This document shows, piece by piece, positions 1-11,699 of a stretch of 64,000 nucleotides of DNA. Position 1 is the stretch's first letter; every line of letters begins with the position of its first letter. Source of the stretch: Symsagittifera roscoffensis (lineage: Eukaryota > Xenacoelomorpha > Acoela > Convolutidae). The position numbers were made by a program, and so were the translations under genes. The DNA is taken from NCBI RefSeq assembly GCF_963678635.1, contig NC_087066.1:32555301-32619300 (forward strand), in the 5' to 3' direction. A model generated the notes under the pieces. The model saw only the letters and a program-made list of their open reading frames with translations. It was not told the DNA's origin and did not search any database.

Positions 1-3000
1 AAAGCTTTAATTTCGATGAACGTTTTTTGAAGACAGTTTTGATAGGTCGCGATGGCTTTGATTTGGTTTTTTTTTCGTTGAAAACTCCACCATCGAACAG
101 CAAAAGTGTAAAGGTCGCAAAAACTGTGACCGAGTTCTAGTTTCGATAGTGATTTTATTTTTCAGATTTTCCACCGGAATAAAACATTTACCTATTCAAG
201 TTGATTTAATTTTATCAAAAATGTATCAATCATAAATTATTCCTGAAATTCGAAGAGCTTTAAGGCCATATATATAATATAAATTGTTGATAAAAAAATA
301 CATACATACATAGATTTTCTTTGAAATTTCAACTGTTTTTTTTCTCCCTTCTTGCGTTCATTGACTCTTTTCCAACTGCTTGTCGCATAGTTCTAAAATT
401 GTCAATCTTAATTTGTTCTTCACCCTTGCGACAAGCTAGGGTATTGCAATCGAATACAAGATTTTTTCACCGTGAATAACTTTGTGATAACGGTGGTTTA
501 AAAATGATTATCTAATCAGTATATTTCATACCGGCTACAAGGTTCCTGTACCGTTGTTTTGCTAATTATTAGCAAAGTTAATGTATAAGTAGAATATGTG
601 CCGTTTACGTGAAGAGTTGTAAATCAATTTTTCGGATTCGATTTTTTGGTATATTTGTGTCACCGAGGTCGGTCGGCTTGAAGTTTGTCGGCTTGTTTTA
701 TGTTTTTTTCTCAATTAATTTTTGTTGTTTACTGTAGTTGTTGAAATCTAACGAGAAACTTTTGAAAAATTTGAATCACTTTTGTAAACCCTCCGAAGTA
801 AAACTAAACCTAACAGTTTTTCTATTGTAATTTTTTGGTTTTTAGCTAATATGTACGTTTAACAGCTGTAAATTAACAATTCGTCTAGAGCTACTGAAAT
901 GGTACTGGGTCTCGATTGAATTATTACTATTTTTCGTCATACTCCATAGGGTAAGTAAAATGCATGTGATCTTAGTTCTTGTACACTCCCAAACTTCTTG
1001 TTAGAAAAGGAAAACCGAACTTAAAAAATTGATTGACAAAACTTCCAGCTTTTTTTCGGATGCAGAGTTTCTTGTTTTTTTTTTCTACTAGTGCTTGGAA
1101 TAACTTTTCATGTTTTTTCTATGTTTACTGTGTTTTAGGATTGAGCAATTTTATTTGAAATCAATTCTTTTGGCGCAGGGTATTGTTTTATTATGTCAAA
1201 GTCCTTTCAAAATAATTTGAAATAAGTTTATTTTTTTTGCAATTTTTACTTGATTGTTTTGTTTTTGAAGATATGTGACAAACTTTGCACGAGGTTCAGG
1301 AGTGTGGTTCTTTCTTGTTGAAATTTTCTGAATTCCTTTTTTTTTGTACTTTTTACCTGGTTATTGTTTTTATTAGCCCCTGCTTAGTGCAGGACCAACC
1401 GTGGGGGAGGGGGAGCTGTCATCCATTTTGCCGCAGCCGTTTCCACCTTGAGTCAACTTCCCTGGTCAGCTTCTTAACGTTGCGTATCAACTTTTTTTGT
1501 TGAAATAATTGAAAATCATGCTTTCGTTTTTTTGTAGTTTTTTCTTTTATAATTCGTTTTGATCTTAGTTTATAGCAAATAACGGACAGGCCCTTTTCGG
1601 AATGTCAATTGTTCCTGTGGGACATGTAGGTTCTTTATTTGCAAGATTTAAAGCAAAGTTTTTGAGTAAATTCAGGTTTGGTTCTCGATTTTAAATCAAA
1701 ACTTTTTTGTCGCTTCTATCTATTGGCTGTGAGAATGACATGAGTTGAAGTTGTGTTGCCCGAATCCTCATGTTCACATCTGTAATTTTCAAAATTAATT
1801 GCAATAATTGGTTTCTTGATTTGCGAGCCATCGATTTCTTTAACAGAGTTCATTCAACTTTTTCACGTTGTTTCAGACATATTATTTTTTGATATTTCTC
1901 AGTTTTTGATCACAAGTGTTGCGAAGCTCTGCTTAGCCTCTGTGTGAAGTTTTAGAGATTTGAGGCCAAATAGTTTTTTCTTTGAAATTTGAAATTTTTT
2001 TCTAAATTAAGTTCATTTTTTGACTCCTTTCATATGTTTGTTGGCTATTGACTCTTTTCATATGTTTCTTGGCTATGTTTCTAAGTATCGATAGAAGTAG
2101 TGAAGACTATTGTAAAGGTTGTGATGACTGCTTTTCTTTTTTTTTCCCGGAAAAGTCTTAAAGTTTGTTCGCGCTCAAATTTGGTTTTGCCCTCTTTGAC
2201 ATTGGATTTTTTTTTCAAGTTCAATTTATTACTTTGTCAAAACCAAGGTCAACTCCACTATCGAACAGCAAAAGTGTAAAAGTATTAAAAAAACGTGATC
2301 GAATTTTTTTTTCGAAATTGGATTTCAATTCACTGTAAAATAACTACTTTGCCTATTTTTCTATCAAATTTTAGCATTTTTCTTATCGGAACTGTCTTAT
2401 GTGCACACGACGGAATTTGGACGGGTTTTGAAGAGACGATGAACGTAGTTCAGACTCTTATTTAGATCGCGATTTTTTTTTTTGTTTTTGTTTCGGGAGA
2501 AGACTTAAAACTTGTTCAGGCTCAATTTTATTTTTCGCGGTTTGACCTTGGATTTCTTTTGAAGTTGAGTTCGTTTCCTTTGTTAGGAAGGCAAACTTCA
2601 CTTTCGAACAGCGAAAGTTAAAAGTTCACGAAAAACCTGATCGGTTTCTAGTTTCGAAAATGGATTGTGATTTTCTGATTTCCCAGCAAAACAGAACATT
2701 TTTCTATTTTTCTACTGTCTGTTGGCTATATTTAATCTTCAATTCCAATTGGGGTTTCTACTTTTCAATTTTTTGCTGTTTTGTAGAACAAATTAAGACA
2801 AGGATAATGTTTTGCTCGCTTTTTTATCAGTGGAAGACATAAAAATTTACGTTTTTTCTTTTCTGTCCCGCTGATTAATACTCAAAGTCAACGGCAAGTA
2901 TTTGTTATGCATGTTCTGATAGTGTTTTCATTGTTCTAGATATAAATTGACAAAGTTAGTGTTCAAGTTTTACTTAAAATTGTGCTTGTGCTTGTTATAT

Positions 3001-3050
3001 TTTTCATGCTCTTAGAAAAGTTTTTGAGAACTTTAACTTACGTTCGTTTT
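1..3050. repeat. Non-coding stretch with diverged copies of a dispersed repeat
   Basis: I see no convincing exon here; the open frames are short and rich in Phe/Leu/Ser, as expected from T-rich DNA. Related blocks recur at about 60-240, 2,210-2,340 and 2,560-2,720. Each has a phrase like 'TCGAACAGCAAAAGTGTAAA', then a purine-rich stretch, then 'AGTTTCGAAA..GGATT..GATTTTC'. The same block returns at about 20,690-21,180 inside the last ULK intron, so this is a dispersed family and not only a local duplication. The upstream exons of the gene that begins at 3,053 may lie here or left of the window; I could not identify them. Confidence 0.5.
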
Positions 3051-3052
3051 AG

Positions 3053-4079
3053 TTCGTGATCGCCTTATTTCGGAGCCGGGCAAGCTACAGAAGACTTCAC
3101 TTTCTCGATCTCAGCCAAATATGCTGAACAAGGAGTCTACGAAACAATGGTTCCCAAAGTTTCTTATGTCTAAAGCAAGAAAGGAAAGCACGGGGTCAAA
3201 CAAGTCTATTGACCGAAGTACAGACGGCGGTGCTTTGTTGAAAGCATCCATAAGCAAGTCCGATCGACACTTCCAAGCATCTGTTGGAGACAACTATTCA
3301 ATTGACAGCGGTGTGGGATCTAGGGGCAGGACTGGTAGGTTAAAATTGATGGTAGGGCTGTGTTCAAAGAATCGATTGTCTTGGGTCGTGATATTTTTGA
3401 AAAAGATAGGGAGCTCTTAATGAGTCATTAGCATGAAAAACATAAAGGCCTTACTCAGATATTCTACAAATCTTCTATCAAAATCAGGGGCGGATTTAGG
3501 TGGGAAGGGCGGACGCCCCCCCTCCCCCCTCAGGGATTCGACTCCCTGCCAACCCAAAGGGTCCCCCTTTGGTACTTTTTAAGAAATCCTTTTTTGGCCG
3601 ACCGACCCTGAAATTGGCTCTTTTTCCTTTTCCCCCCACCTCCCACGACCATCAATTTTATGGTGTAACGAGTGGTTTTACAAGGTTAAATATGAAGACC
3701 AAATGTGTTTGGCAAATCCTAATTAGTCCGCATGTCAATTTTCATAATGATCGGACAATGTGAACAGTAACTTTACTAGTAAAAAGTTGCAGGTAGGGGG
3801 AAAAGGAAAAAGAGCCCTGAAATTTTTCTAAAGGCGCCGTTGGCGCCAATATATACTAATTTTGCGCGCGCCAAAAAAACGCTATTTTTTGGTCGAAATT
3901 TTCTAAAAAGTGCATAAAAACGCTTTTTTTTGCACTGTTTTTTCAAAATTTTGCCTACGGCGCAGAATTTTCGGCCAAAATAAGGACAAAACAGTGCTTA
4001 GGAGAGCTCGAAAAATCAATTTGGTTGACCTAAAAAAAAGTCGACAAAATTTTCGAAAATTTTTTGAAAATCCACTCCC

Positions 4080-4118
<39 letters not shown>

Positions 4119-5654
4119 ACCCCCCCCCCCCCCCCCTTCAAGAAAATCCTAGACCCGCCCCCTGATCAAAATAGTTTTTTGATTGTGCTTGAGCGGTAAG
4201 AAGTGAATGGTAAATGAAAGAGCTGCTTTCAGAAAGTCCGTTCAACTCGGAGGCTCAATCTGTGCGTAGCACGCGGAGACCTCTGGGAGACAACACCGAT
4301 ACAAGCTCTTTGTGCAGCTCAACTCCTGGAAACGCCAAGATCTTCCGCTCGCCTTCTTCTATGAATAGGTCACCTGACGTGTCAAATAAAGAGCTCAACT
4401 CACTAGCTGGTGGAGTCACCTTGCCTCGATTTCGCAACAAAGTAAGGAAGTGAAATTAATTCTGATCATCAGGATCTTGATAATACAAAGCAACCTTTCC
4501 GCCAAAGATAAAATCATACGACCCTCAATTTTTTACAGACACTGTTTAGATAGATTAACTACAATTGTACAATTGTTTGTATTGTATCAGACCAATAAAA
4601 TTTTGCTCGTAGTTCTAGCCAATGATAGCCAGCGAATTAACAGGTACGTGTAGGTAAGAGCAACCAGTGACTTAAAAATATATCCATTTTTTTAAAACTA
4701 AGTTTTCACGAGATTTTACCTTGAGGGGGGGGGGTATAAATGGGGAATTCATTTTTAAATCTAAAATATTGCAGCTTTGATTATCGATGTTCAATGTGGT
4801 ACCAAGCCCGTGGAGGCAAGCTATTGTATACGAATTCAAAAGCTGCTAAGGTTATTCAAAGCAACCAATATGATTTTTGAAACAAATTATAGAATCAAAA
4901 CCTGTGGTGTTTAGAATTTTCTTGCGAATTTGAGCGACCAAAACTCAACATCGGCGTTCAAGCCGAACAGATCCCTGCCTTACAAACCCCATCACCATTT
5001 TCAGACGCCCGTCAAATGCAACCCAGAAGTCATGCACCCTTCACACTGGAAAATAGCTACGCAGCTTCACGAGCCTTGCCGGGAGGCAATTTTGGAAGTG
5101 TCGCTTTGAAAACAGCGAAACATATTAAAATGGGATCGTCTCCACTGTACTCGTCGAATACTTCTTTAACTTCCAATGTATCTGCTAAGTCGGCTCCGGC
5201 GGTCAATGGTTCACCGAGCAGCCACGACTCGTCTCGCACTTCGGATCGTGTGTTTGCATCAGATGTCGACACCGTATCTCAAAGTTCGGACTGCTTACGA
5301 ACTTCCAGTGCACGATCATCGTACAGCGCGTCAACTCCAAATGTAAATAACGTTGATTACAATTCTTCCCAGTTGCGAGAATCAGCATCGTTTGAAGTTT
5401 CAAACGAGTCCTCGATCAGCTCACGAGAAGAAAGCGAAGTTGTGAACTCGTATTCCGAAACAAATGCGCCTCCGAGGCCCCACAATTTGGAAGTTACAAA
5501 CGATGATTCGAAACAGAATGGTGCTAAGTCTGAACAAAATAATAACAGAGTCAATATGACGGCAGAATCAGGAAATGACACGGATCATAACGTACATACC
5601 CCTATCATTGATTTATCGGCGCAGAAGCGGTTCTTGTATGAAACCCAGCTATAA
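3053..5654 (+). CDS. Ser-rich protein of unknown function, 3' exons only
   Basis: I do not recognise the protein. Three exons are supported. Exon a is 3,053-3,334 (acceptor TTTTAG, donor G|GTAGGT). Exon b is 4,233-4,441 (acceptor CTTTCAG, donor AAA|GTAAGG). The terminal exon is 5,005-5,654 (acceptor TTTTCAG, stop TAA). Exons a and b join in phase 1 without a stop. Exon b ends in phase 0 whereas the terminal exon reads in the frame that needs one carried base, so a further small exon or an alternative donor between 4,442 and 5,004 is missing from this model. The product is hydrophilic and low complexity, rich in Ser, Thr, Asn and Asp, with RS/SP-type phosphorylatable stretches (for example 'SLSRSQPN', 'RSPSSMNRSPD'), no membrane segment and no catalytic motif. 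It is probably a disordered scaffold or regulatory tail. The intron between a and b contains a MITE. The 5' end of the gene is not located. Confidence 0.6.
3485..4164. mobile_element. hAT-like MITE (copy 1) with poly-C tract
   Basis: The element starts CAGGGGCGGATTTAGG and ends CCTAGACCCGCCCCCTG, an imperfect terminal inverted repeat. It is flanked by a perfect 8-bp target duplication ATCAAAAT (3,477-3,484 and 4,165-4,172). An 8-bp duplication with CAGGGGCGG-type ends suggests a non-autonomous hAT-superfamily element. It sits in an intron of the Ser-rich gene. About 4,080-4,136 is an almost pure C run interrupted by one A, just inside the right end. There is no transposase. Confidence 0.8.
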
Positions 5655-7603
5655 GTGCCATATGTTTTGCTGGCAACTTGAATTTATAATGTAGAATTCG
5701 ACTCCTGTTAGTCGTAGATAGTTTAAGTTTCCAATTCGTTGCTGAAGTTTTGAGTGGGCCCTAAGTTTATTGCTTCATCAGTCAATGATTTTGAACTCAA
5801 CTCGTTCTTTTTTCGAAAGCGGCAAAAATAAATTTTTAATGAAATTTTTGAAGAAACTGAATTAATTTTGTGATTTACGTTAGTGTTTTTCCATGTTATG
5901 AATTGCTATTATTCCGAAGTTTTGTAATAAATTAGGCTTTCGTTTTTCTCAGCCAGCTTAAGCAGGGCCGGGTATAGAATTTTTATGAGAAAATGAACGG
6001 ACTTTTCTTAATTCAACCAAATTGCTATTACGAACACTCGTAACAACTAAAAAGATCGTTTCTTTATTTTGCCAAAACATTTGCCTACTAAAATGTGCCA
6101 AAAATCCCCATCATTTATTAGGCGGCCAAAAATGGATGTTCAAGTGATCCTAAAGTAGAACTTCGAATTAGCAGTCATTTGTACGAAACTTTGAAATTGT
6201 ATCAAACGGTTTGCGGTTAGAGTTTGCATAAAATACTGTGGTGTATTATTTGATATTTTTCCTGCTAAATTGTAAAAAAAAATTCCGTTCCCATCGAAAA
6301 AATGCAGATCCAATTTTTAGTTTGATGTTTTCGGAGCATTTTTGGTCTTTTATTGACTAAACATGTAGTTAAAAGAAAAACGAGCTTGAAAATAAATGCG
6401 AAAATACGAGCTTGAGAACAAATGTGAGAGCTGTTCAATTTTTTTTATCAATTAACCACCCCTCCCCCAATATGGTATTTACAAAAAAATCAACTCTCCA
6501 AATAAAAACAGTTTATTGACATTTATCTGTTGCATTTAGAGCTGTCAAGTTTTTGGAACTTTATTTTTCCTGCATTCTAACTTGTTCGCTAATTTTGATT
6601 AATTAATAGGGTACCGTGCAAAATTCTGTGCCAAACATTTTCCCCCTATTTTTGATTTATCGGCGCAGAAGAGGTTTTTGTATAAAACCCAGCCACAAGT
6701 GCCATATATTTTACTGAAATTATAATGCAGAATTCGACGCATGTTAGTCGTAGATAGTTCGAATTTCCAATTCGATGCTGAAGTTTTAACGGCCCCTAAG
6801 TTTCTTGCTTGAACAGTCACTGATTTTGAACTCAATTCGTTCTTTTTATCTTTTCAATTGCATTATTCGAATGCGGCAGAGAATATTTCTTGATGGAAAA
6901 TTTCGAAGAAACTGATAATAGTTTATGACATACGTTACTGTTTTTCTATGTTATGAATTGCTATTAGTCCAAAGTTTTGTAAAATTTTAGGCTTTTGTGT
7001 TGCTCAAACAGCTTAAGCAGGGGCGGACATAGAATTTTTGTGAGAAATTTAGCCGACTTTTTTTTAGTTCAACCGAATTGCTATTAGGAACACCGGTGAA
7101 CACTGAAAATACTGTTTCCCTATTTTGTCAAAACATTGCCTCTTGAAATGCGCCGAAAATGCCATCAATTTTTGGGAGGTAAAATATAGATGTTCAAGTG
7201 ATCCTAAAGTAGAACTTCGAAAAAGCGGCTATTTGTATGAAACTTCGAAATTGTATCGAACAGGTTACGGTTAAAGTGTGCATATATTGCTGCGGTGTAT
7301 TATTTGATTTTTTTTCAGCTAAACCTCAAAAAACTCCGTTCCCATCAAAGTAAAATTGAACCTAAGTTCATTGAACAGACATATAGTTGAAAGAAATACG
7401 TGCTTGAGAACAAATGTGAGAGCTGCTCAAATTTTTAAACAATTAAACAACCCTCACCATCCCCAACTATGATATCTACTAAAGAATCAACGCCTCCAAA
7501 TACAGTTTTTTAACATTTAACTGTTGAATTTAGAGCCTTCAAGTTTTTGCGAATCTCATTTTTCCTCCATTCTTATTTGTTCGCTAATTTTGATTAATTA
7601 ATA
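5600..7603. repeat. Tandem duplication of terminal exon end plus 3' flank (about 1.0 kb, two copies)
   Basis: Unit A (about 5,600-6,640) and unit B (about 6,641-7,603) align throughout with many scattered differences. Anchors are GATTTATCGGCGCAGAAG (5,610 and 6,654), 'GTGATCCTAAAGTAGAACTTCGAA' in each half, and GATTAATTAATAGGGTACCG (6,597 and 7,592). Unit B carries a copy of the last codons of the Ser-rich gene, but the stop is lost and there is no splice acceptor, so it is a dead pseudo-exon. Both units end at the left edge of an inverted-repeat element. Confidence 0.8.
5827..5931 (+). promoter_or_regulatory. Poly(A) signals of the Ser-rich gene
   Basis: AATAAA occurs at 5,827-5,832 and again at 5,926-5,931, roughly 170 and 270 bases after the stop codon of the Ser-rich gene. 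Either could direct 3' end formation. The motif is common in AT-rich DNA, so this rests on position. Confidence 0.4.
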
Positions 7604-8042
7604 GGGTACCGTGCAAATGTGCGATGTGTCAAACATCCGAAAAACCAAAAAATGTTGCAAACATCCGAAAAACAGCTTTACCAGGGCAAACGTCCGCTAT
7701 TTTCCAAAAAGTACGGCAATTATCTGAATTCTGCGGTTCGCGCATGAAATGATGTATTAGCCGAATTGATAGTGACCACCGCAATGGCGTCAACGGCAGT
7801 TAGCAGCGGCGTCAATTTTTATATAGAGTGCTACCAGTGGCAACAGAAGGTAGCACTCTAAATGAAAATTAGATGCGGTTATCGCCGCGAAGCGCGTCCA
7901 CCAACGACCTTTAACCGAGAGACGGTTAAATTGGAATTTGATAATTGAACTATGTTTTGTGTTTGAAAATCTTAGTTCATATAATTACCTAATTATTGCA
8001 TAACTTCGGATGTTTGACATATCGGATGTTTTCCCTAGACCC
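7604..8042. mobile_element. Inverted-repeat element (MITE-like), family unassigned
   Basis: About 38 bp at the two ends form an imperfect inverted repeat. The outer bases are GGGT..ACCC and the best core is GATGTGTCAAACATCCGA at the left against its near complement at about 8,008-8,026. Flanks repeat TAATTAATA (7,595-7,603 and 8,043-8,051), a possible 9-bp target duplication, though the AT-rich context weakens it. Inside are a 12-bp hairpin (7,824-7,835 with 7,849-7,860) and the GC-rich module at 7,877-7,902 that recurs in another MITE at 58,284. There is no coding capacity. Confidence 0.55.
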
Positions 8043-8051
8043 TAATTAATA

Positions 8052-9814
8052 TACTTAGAGATTGCCACCCCTTTCTTGAAAAATTATGGAATCAGTTTGA
8101 CACGGGGAAAATTTGGTACATATTTGTGTAGATCTATTTGACTTGATGCTTAAAATATGACTTGACGCTCAGATATATTCGAAGATTTGGCCGCGAGTTC
8201 ATTTCGTTAGAGGCTGATTGTTCGGCGTTAAAAAAGCGAATGGACTTGTATGGTATTTTTTAATCCGTTATTGTCTCTCTTTGTGTCGCAGATTTTGCTA
8301 AGCTTCGCTTCGCCTTGAAAATTTGACATAGATACATAAAAGAAACAATATTCGGCAATGTGAACTTACTGATAGTCACTCGAGACCGAACAGCGAGAGG
8401 CTGCAATTGTTGGGTAGAATGGTTTTTCTTCTTAGCTTTGTTTTTTTTGCACTTTCTGGGACAATTGAGGAACACAATTTTCATGATTTTTCCTCGCCTT
8501 GAAATTGGTGGTATGACCTAAAACAACAGATTTAAAAAGTCTTTGAAGAATGCACGAGCTTAATGTGCATGCACAAAAATAAGGAAAAATCTTTTGAACC
8601 CTTGCACCTTCAGAGAATTCTGAAATTTTTGCGTGTCTGCACTAGAGCTCCCAGTTTTATAGACCCGCGTCTTGTCCTATTTTTTTTCGAACCTCAAAGC
8701 TCAAAACTGGTTAACCTAGTAGAATTAATTCCATGCCACTATTTTTGCGTAAGATGTGCGATTGCTTTGGTTTTTGAATTGAGCTGTAAGCCGTTGTAGG
8801 CTATTCCGATATATTTATGTGTTCAAATAACGGAGACTGATGTTGCACATATTCTTGCATAAATTATTTTTATACTGATCTGCAATTTGCAATTACTGTT
8901 AATGTGAATTATGTAAATATCTTCTTGACATAGTTCCGAAGTATGATCGTTAACATGTGTGAGATTTGTTGTTGCCAAACAAGTGCATAGCCATTGTCAA
9001 TCTCCGATTCCATTTTATAACGGATAAGAGCATCAAGAGATAGTTTTTGTCATACTTGCCATTATTAGTTCTTTCTTCTGTTCAGCCTTCAAATATATTA
9101 TTTCTTTATTTCCATAGTTTTTCCAGTGAGAATAAAATGAGGGTCCCTGAGCTCTTCTTTGTCAACAATAAAGATTTGGAATTTAGAAAAGAGACTCCCT
9201 GAGTTCTAATGAAACAGTGTGACGCAAATTTTGTAGAAAGTTCAATACAAGACTGATTTTCAAGATGAAATAAGTTATTTTTAATTTTCAGAAATCACAG
9301 CGGCATGAAAAAATTACTTTAAGAAAGAAAGAAAGCATTTATTTCTCCAGTTTATATTTACAGCAAGCAATAACACAAATGTTTGATCTAGATCTTTTAA
9401 TTGGACTAATAGTTTGATCAAAAGTTTCAGTCATGAAGATCTTCGAAAGTATTTTAACTTGATGTTTTTTTCTCAAAAATTTAAATTGAAAATGTGGAAA
9501 TATCTTTTTTTTGTTTCAATGATTTATTTGACACTAGATCAACCGTGCAATTCCCCCTAATTGATTAGGGGGGGGGGAATTGGATTTTTTTTTAGAAAAG
9601 AGCTTTGAGTATACCCTAGATTTATAAAAAAAATCACAATTTATTAGAGAAAAATGATTAAAAATACGTTAGATGAGGCTATTAACAGCATTCAAATGCA
9701 ATCTCACATAAAAATTGTGGCAGCCAATTTGTGCGCGCTTTTGTTCGAAATGCAGACATATACAGAATGATTTTTCAAATTTAAAACGTGGCTAGGGGGG
9801 AGTTCTACGGTTGG
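8052..9814. other. Intergenic stretch without a recognisable gene
   Basis: No supportable exon. The visible features are a short GAAA microsatellite at about 9,322-9,336 followed by 'CATTTATTTCTCC', which resembles the (GAAA)n tail region of the LINE at 52 kb and may be a heavily truncated LINE 3' end. There is also a small AATTCCCCCTAA palindrome with a G run near 9,550-9,590. Confidence 0.4.
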
Positions 9815-10186
9815 TCACTTAGGGTGGGGGGAGATAGTACGAGTGATCCGACACTTTTTTTGAACTATATATTGGCTATGTTTACACAATCGGAGCGTAG
9901 TGTGTAGTGTGTTATTATTGGGCCACTTTTTTCCAAACTTAGTCGCAAGCATTGGTGGTGCTTTTGGTTGGCATCTTATTTTCCCAAAAGGGGTGGAAAC
10001 ACCGGCTGCTACCCTGTTTGCTGCATATTCCGCTAGTTTCTTTTGAAACTTACCCGGCGGCCTTATCTCTCCAGCATGAGCTTCTAAGCCCTTGTTGAAT
10101 CTATTAGTCAAATCCAATGACGCCTTCTGCACATTAACTTCAGAAATAACTCCCATAATTGGGTTTCGATTCCTGCCGGGAGCCAA
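9815..10186 (-). CDS. Possible small protein or exon, 123 aa, unknown
   Basis: This open frame is more protein-like than its neighbours, with mixed charge, few homopolymers and Gly/Pro/Ala-rich stretches such as 'GLEAHAGEIRPPGKFQKK' and 'AANRVAAGVSTPFGK'. There is no signal peptide, membrane segment or known motif. The last 40 residues (Thr/Lys/His-rich) look less constrained, so the real coding part may end near 9,900 at a splice site. It could be an exon of a minus-strand gene, a retrocopy, or chance. I cannot assign a function. Confidence 0.3.
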   Translation of the reverse strand: MAPGRNRNPIMGVISEVNVQKASLDLTNRFNKGLEAHAGEIRPPGKFQKKLAEYAANRVAAGVSTPFGKIRCQPKAPPMLATKFGKKWPNNNTLHTTLRLCKHSQYIVQKKCRITRTISPHPK

Positions 10187-10790
10187 TATTTTTCAAATAA
10201 TACAAAGATTTTCTTCCAAAATTGCGATTGTCTGCTTATTTTGTATCGTTTTACTTTCATAGCATGAAATTTTAATCTGATTTAAGCAGCTTCGCTACAA
10301 TTAAATCTAATTTTGTCAAATATTGATAATTTGTAGTGTAATTGTAACTGTTTTAAGTTTTTTTAATGTGTAAATTTTCGTTGGCTTAAGTGGTTTAGGC
10401 TGATGCTATATCGCTTTATTTGCCTCATAACACTTCGTTTGATGAGTGGTATAACGTTTTAGTCTGTTTATGCTTCCGGTTTCGAAATGTTTGCTAGCTT
10501 AAAATTTCTTGAGACATTTCTTAAAGTTTGTTTCGGCTCAACGCTTTGCCTGCCTAGTTAAAGCTTTAGAAATTTTGATTCAATTATATCAAGAAACACA
10601 AATACTAGTGTTAAATTATTAATTTAACGCTGGTAATTGTGGCTTCCGTTTTCTTTGCTTGGCTAGCTTCGGTGCTATTTTTGTTTGAATTTTGTTGAGA
10701 GTTTTGTTAAGTGTGAATTTAATTGAGTTTTCCAATGTTCATGGTGAGAAGCTTGTGCTACTTGCATAGAACCCTGTGTCTGTTATTGCA

Positions 10791-11584
10791 GATATAAGAT
10801 GTTTGACAGATCAATCGAGTTGACAGTTTGCAATAATTGTTGTGCGCAGTTAACGACAGAACAAATAGAGTTGAAAATAGCACAGGAGTTCGAAGGTGAC
10901 GTGGGCTGTGTAGTGTGGGATGCAGCTCTGGTGCTGGTCAAATTCTTGGAAACTATAACCGGTGAAATCTATCAAAAGCCAACCGAATCTCTTTTCCATC
11001 CAGCAAGCAGTCTGGACGGCGTTTCATTGGCTAAATTAAAGCTTCTGAATTTGTTCTTCAAGAAACGGCTTCACTTAGATCATACTTTAGATGTTCTAGA
11101 GCTAGGTGCTGGCACTGGAGTTTGCAGTTTCGCAATTGCAAGTTTAGTGAACGCAAAAATTTTCTGCACTGATCTAAAACAGTTTGAATATTTGATAAAA
11201 CAAAATCTGCATGCTAATCGAAGTAATTTTCGATCGAGTTCTGAAGTTTTGACTTGTGAACTTGATTGGTCGGAATGCGACCAGTCCGATTTGAAAAATG
11301 AAAGTTTCGATTTAATCGTTTTATCGGACTGCATCTATTACGAAGAAAGCGTGGAAAATCTAGTTCAGACCCTGAAATTGTTTTGCAAGCCTAAAACATT
11401 AATATTAATGAGCTTGGAAGAGCGTTCAGAGAAAAAAGTTCTTGTCGAGAAATTCTGGAGTTTGATGGACGGTTCTTTCACATGGCACGAAGTTAGCTTA
11501 AACGAGCAAAATGAGAAAATAAAATGCGAAGAAATCCATTTGTTTATCATTTACAAAACACCTATTAAGTCATGTGTCGAATGA
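10791..11584 (+). CDS. VCPKMT: VCP/p97 lysine methyltransferase-like protein (METTL21D family)
   Basis: Coding starts at ATG 10,799 and runs to TGA at 11,582-11,584 (261 aa, close to the roughly 230 aa usual for the family). It is a class I SAM-dependent methyltransferase of METTL21 type. Seen are 'GCVVWDAALVLVKFLE' (residues 36-51, the family's W-D-A segment before the Rossmann fold), motif I DVLELGAGTG (98-107, SAM binding), an acidic TDLKQ segment (124-128) and SDCIYYEES (176-184), which corresponds to the family's catalytic-side S-D-x-x-Y-Y motif. VCPKMT trimethylates a lysine of the cytosolic AAA ATPase VCP; that substrate is inferred from family likeness, and METTL21A/B/C are alternatives. 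A splice acceptor (TTATTGCAG|A) lies 8 bases before the ATG, so the 5' UTR is either in an upstream exon or added by trans-splicing. An AATAAA at 11,677-11,682 ends the gene. I see no introns in the coding part. Confidence 0.82.
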
Positions 11585-11676
11585 CCTTTTTGATGTCGAG
11601 TTTTCATGGAAATTATGACAGTTCTTCTGGAACCTCGAATCTCATGATCGTACTAACATTTGCTAAGCCGTTTGTT

Positions 11677-11682
11677 AATAAA
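11677..11682 (+). promoter_or_regulatory. Poly(A) signal of the VCPKMT-like gene
   Basis: AATAAA about 93 bases after the stop codon, in the expected place and orientation. Confidence 0.55.
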
Positions 11683-11699
11683 TAGAAAATTGCAAAATG

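Noticed and set aside
3910-4152. Frame encoding a polyproline protein
   Set aside because: The prolines come from the poly-C run of the hAT-like MITE.
4539-4631. Candidate exon (TTTTTTACAG acceptor, ACAG|GTACGT donor) to bridge the phase gap in the Ser-rich gene
   Set aside because: In the frame set by the preceding exon it meets a TAG after four codons.
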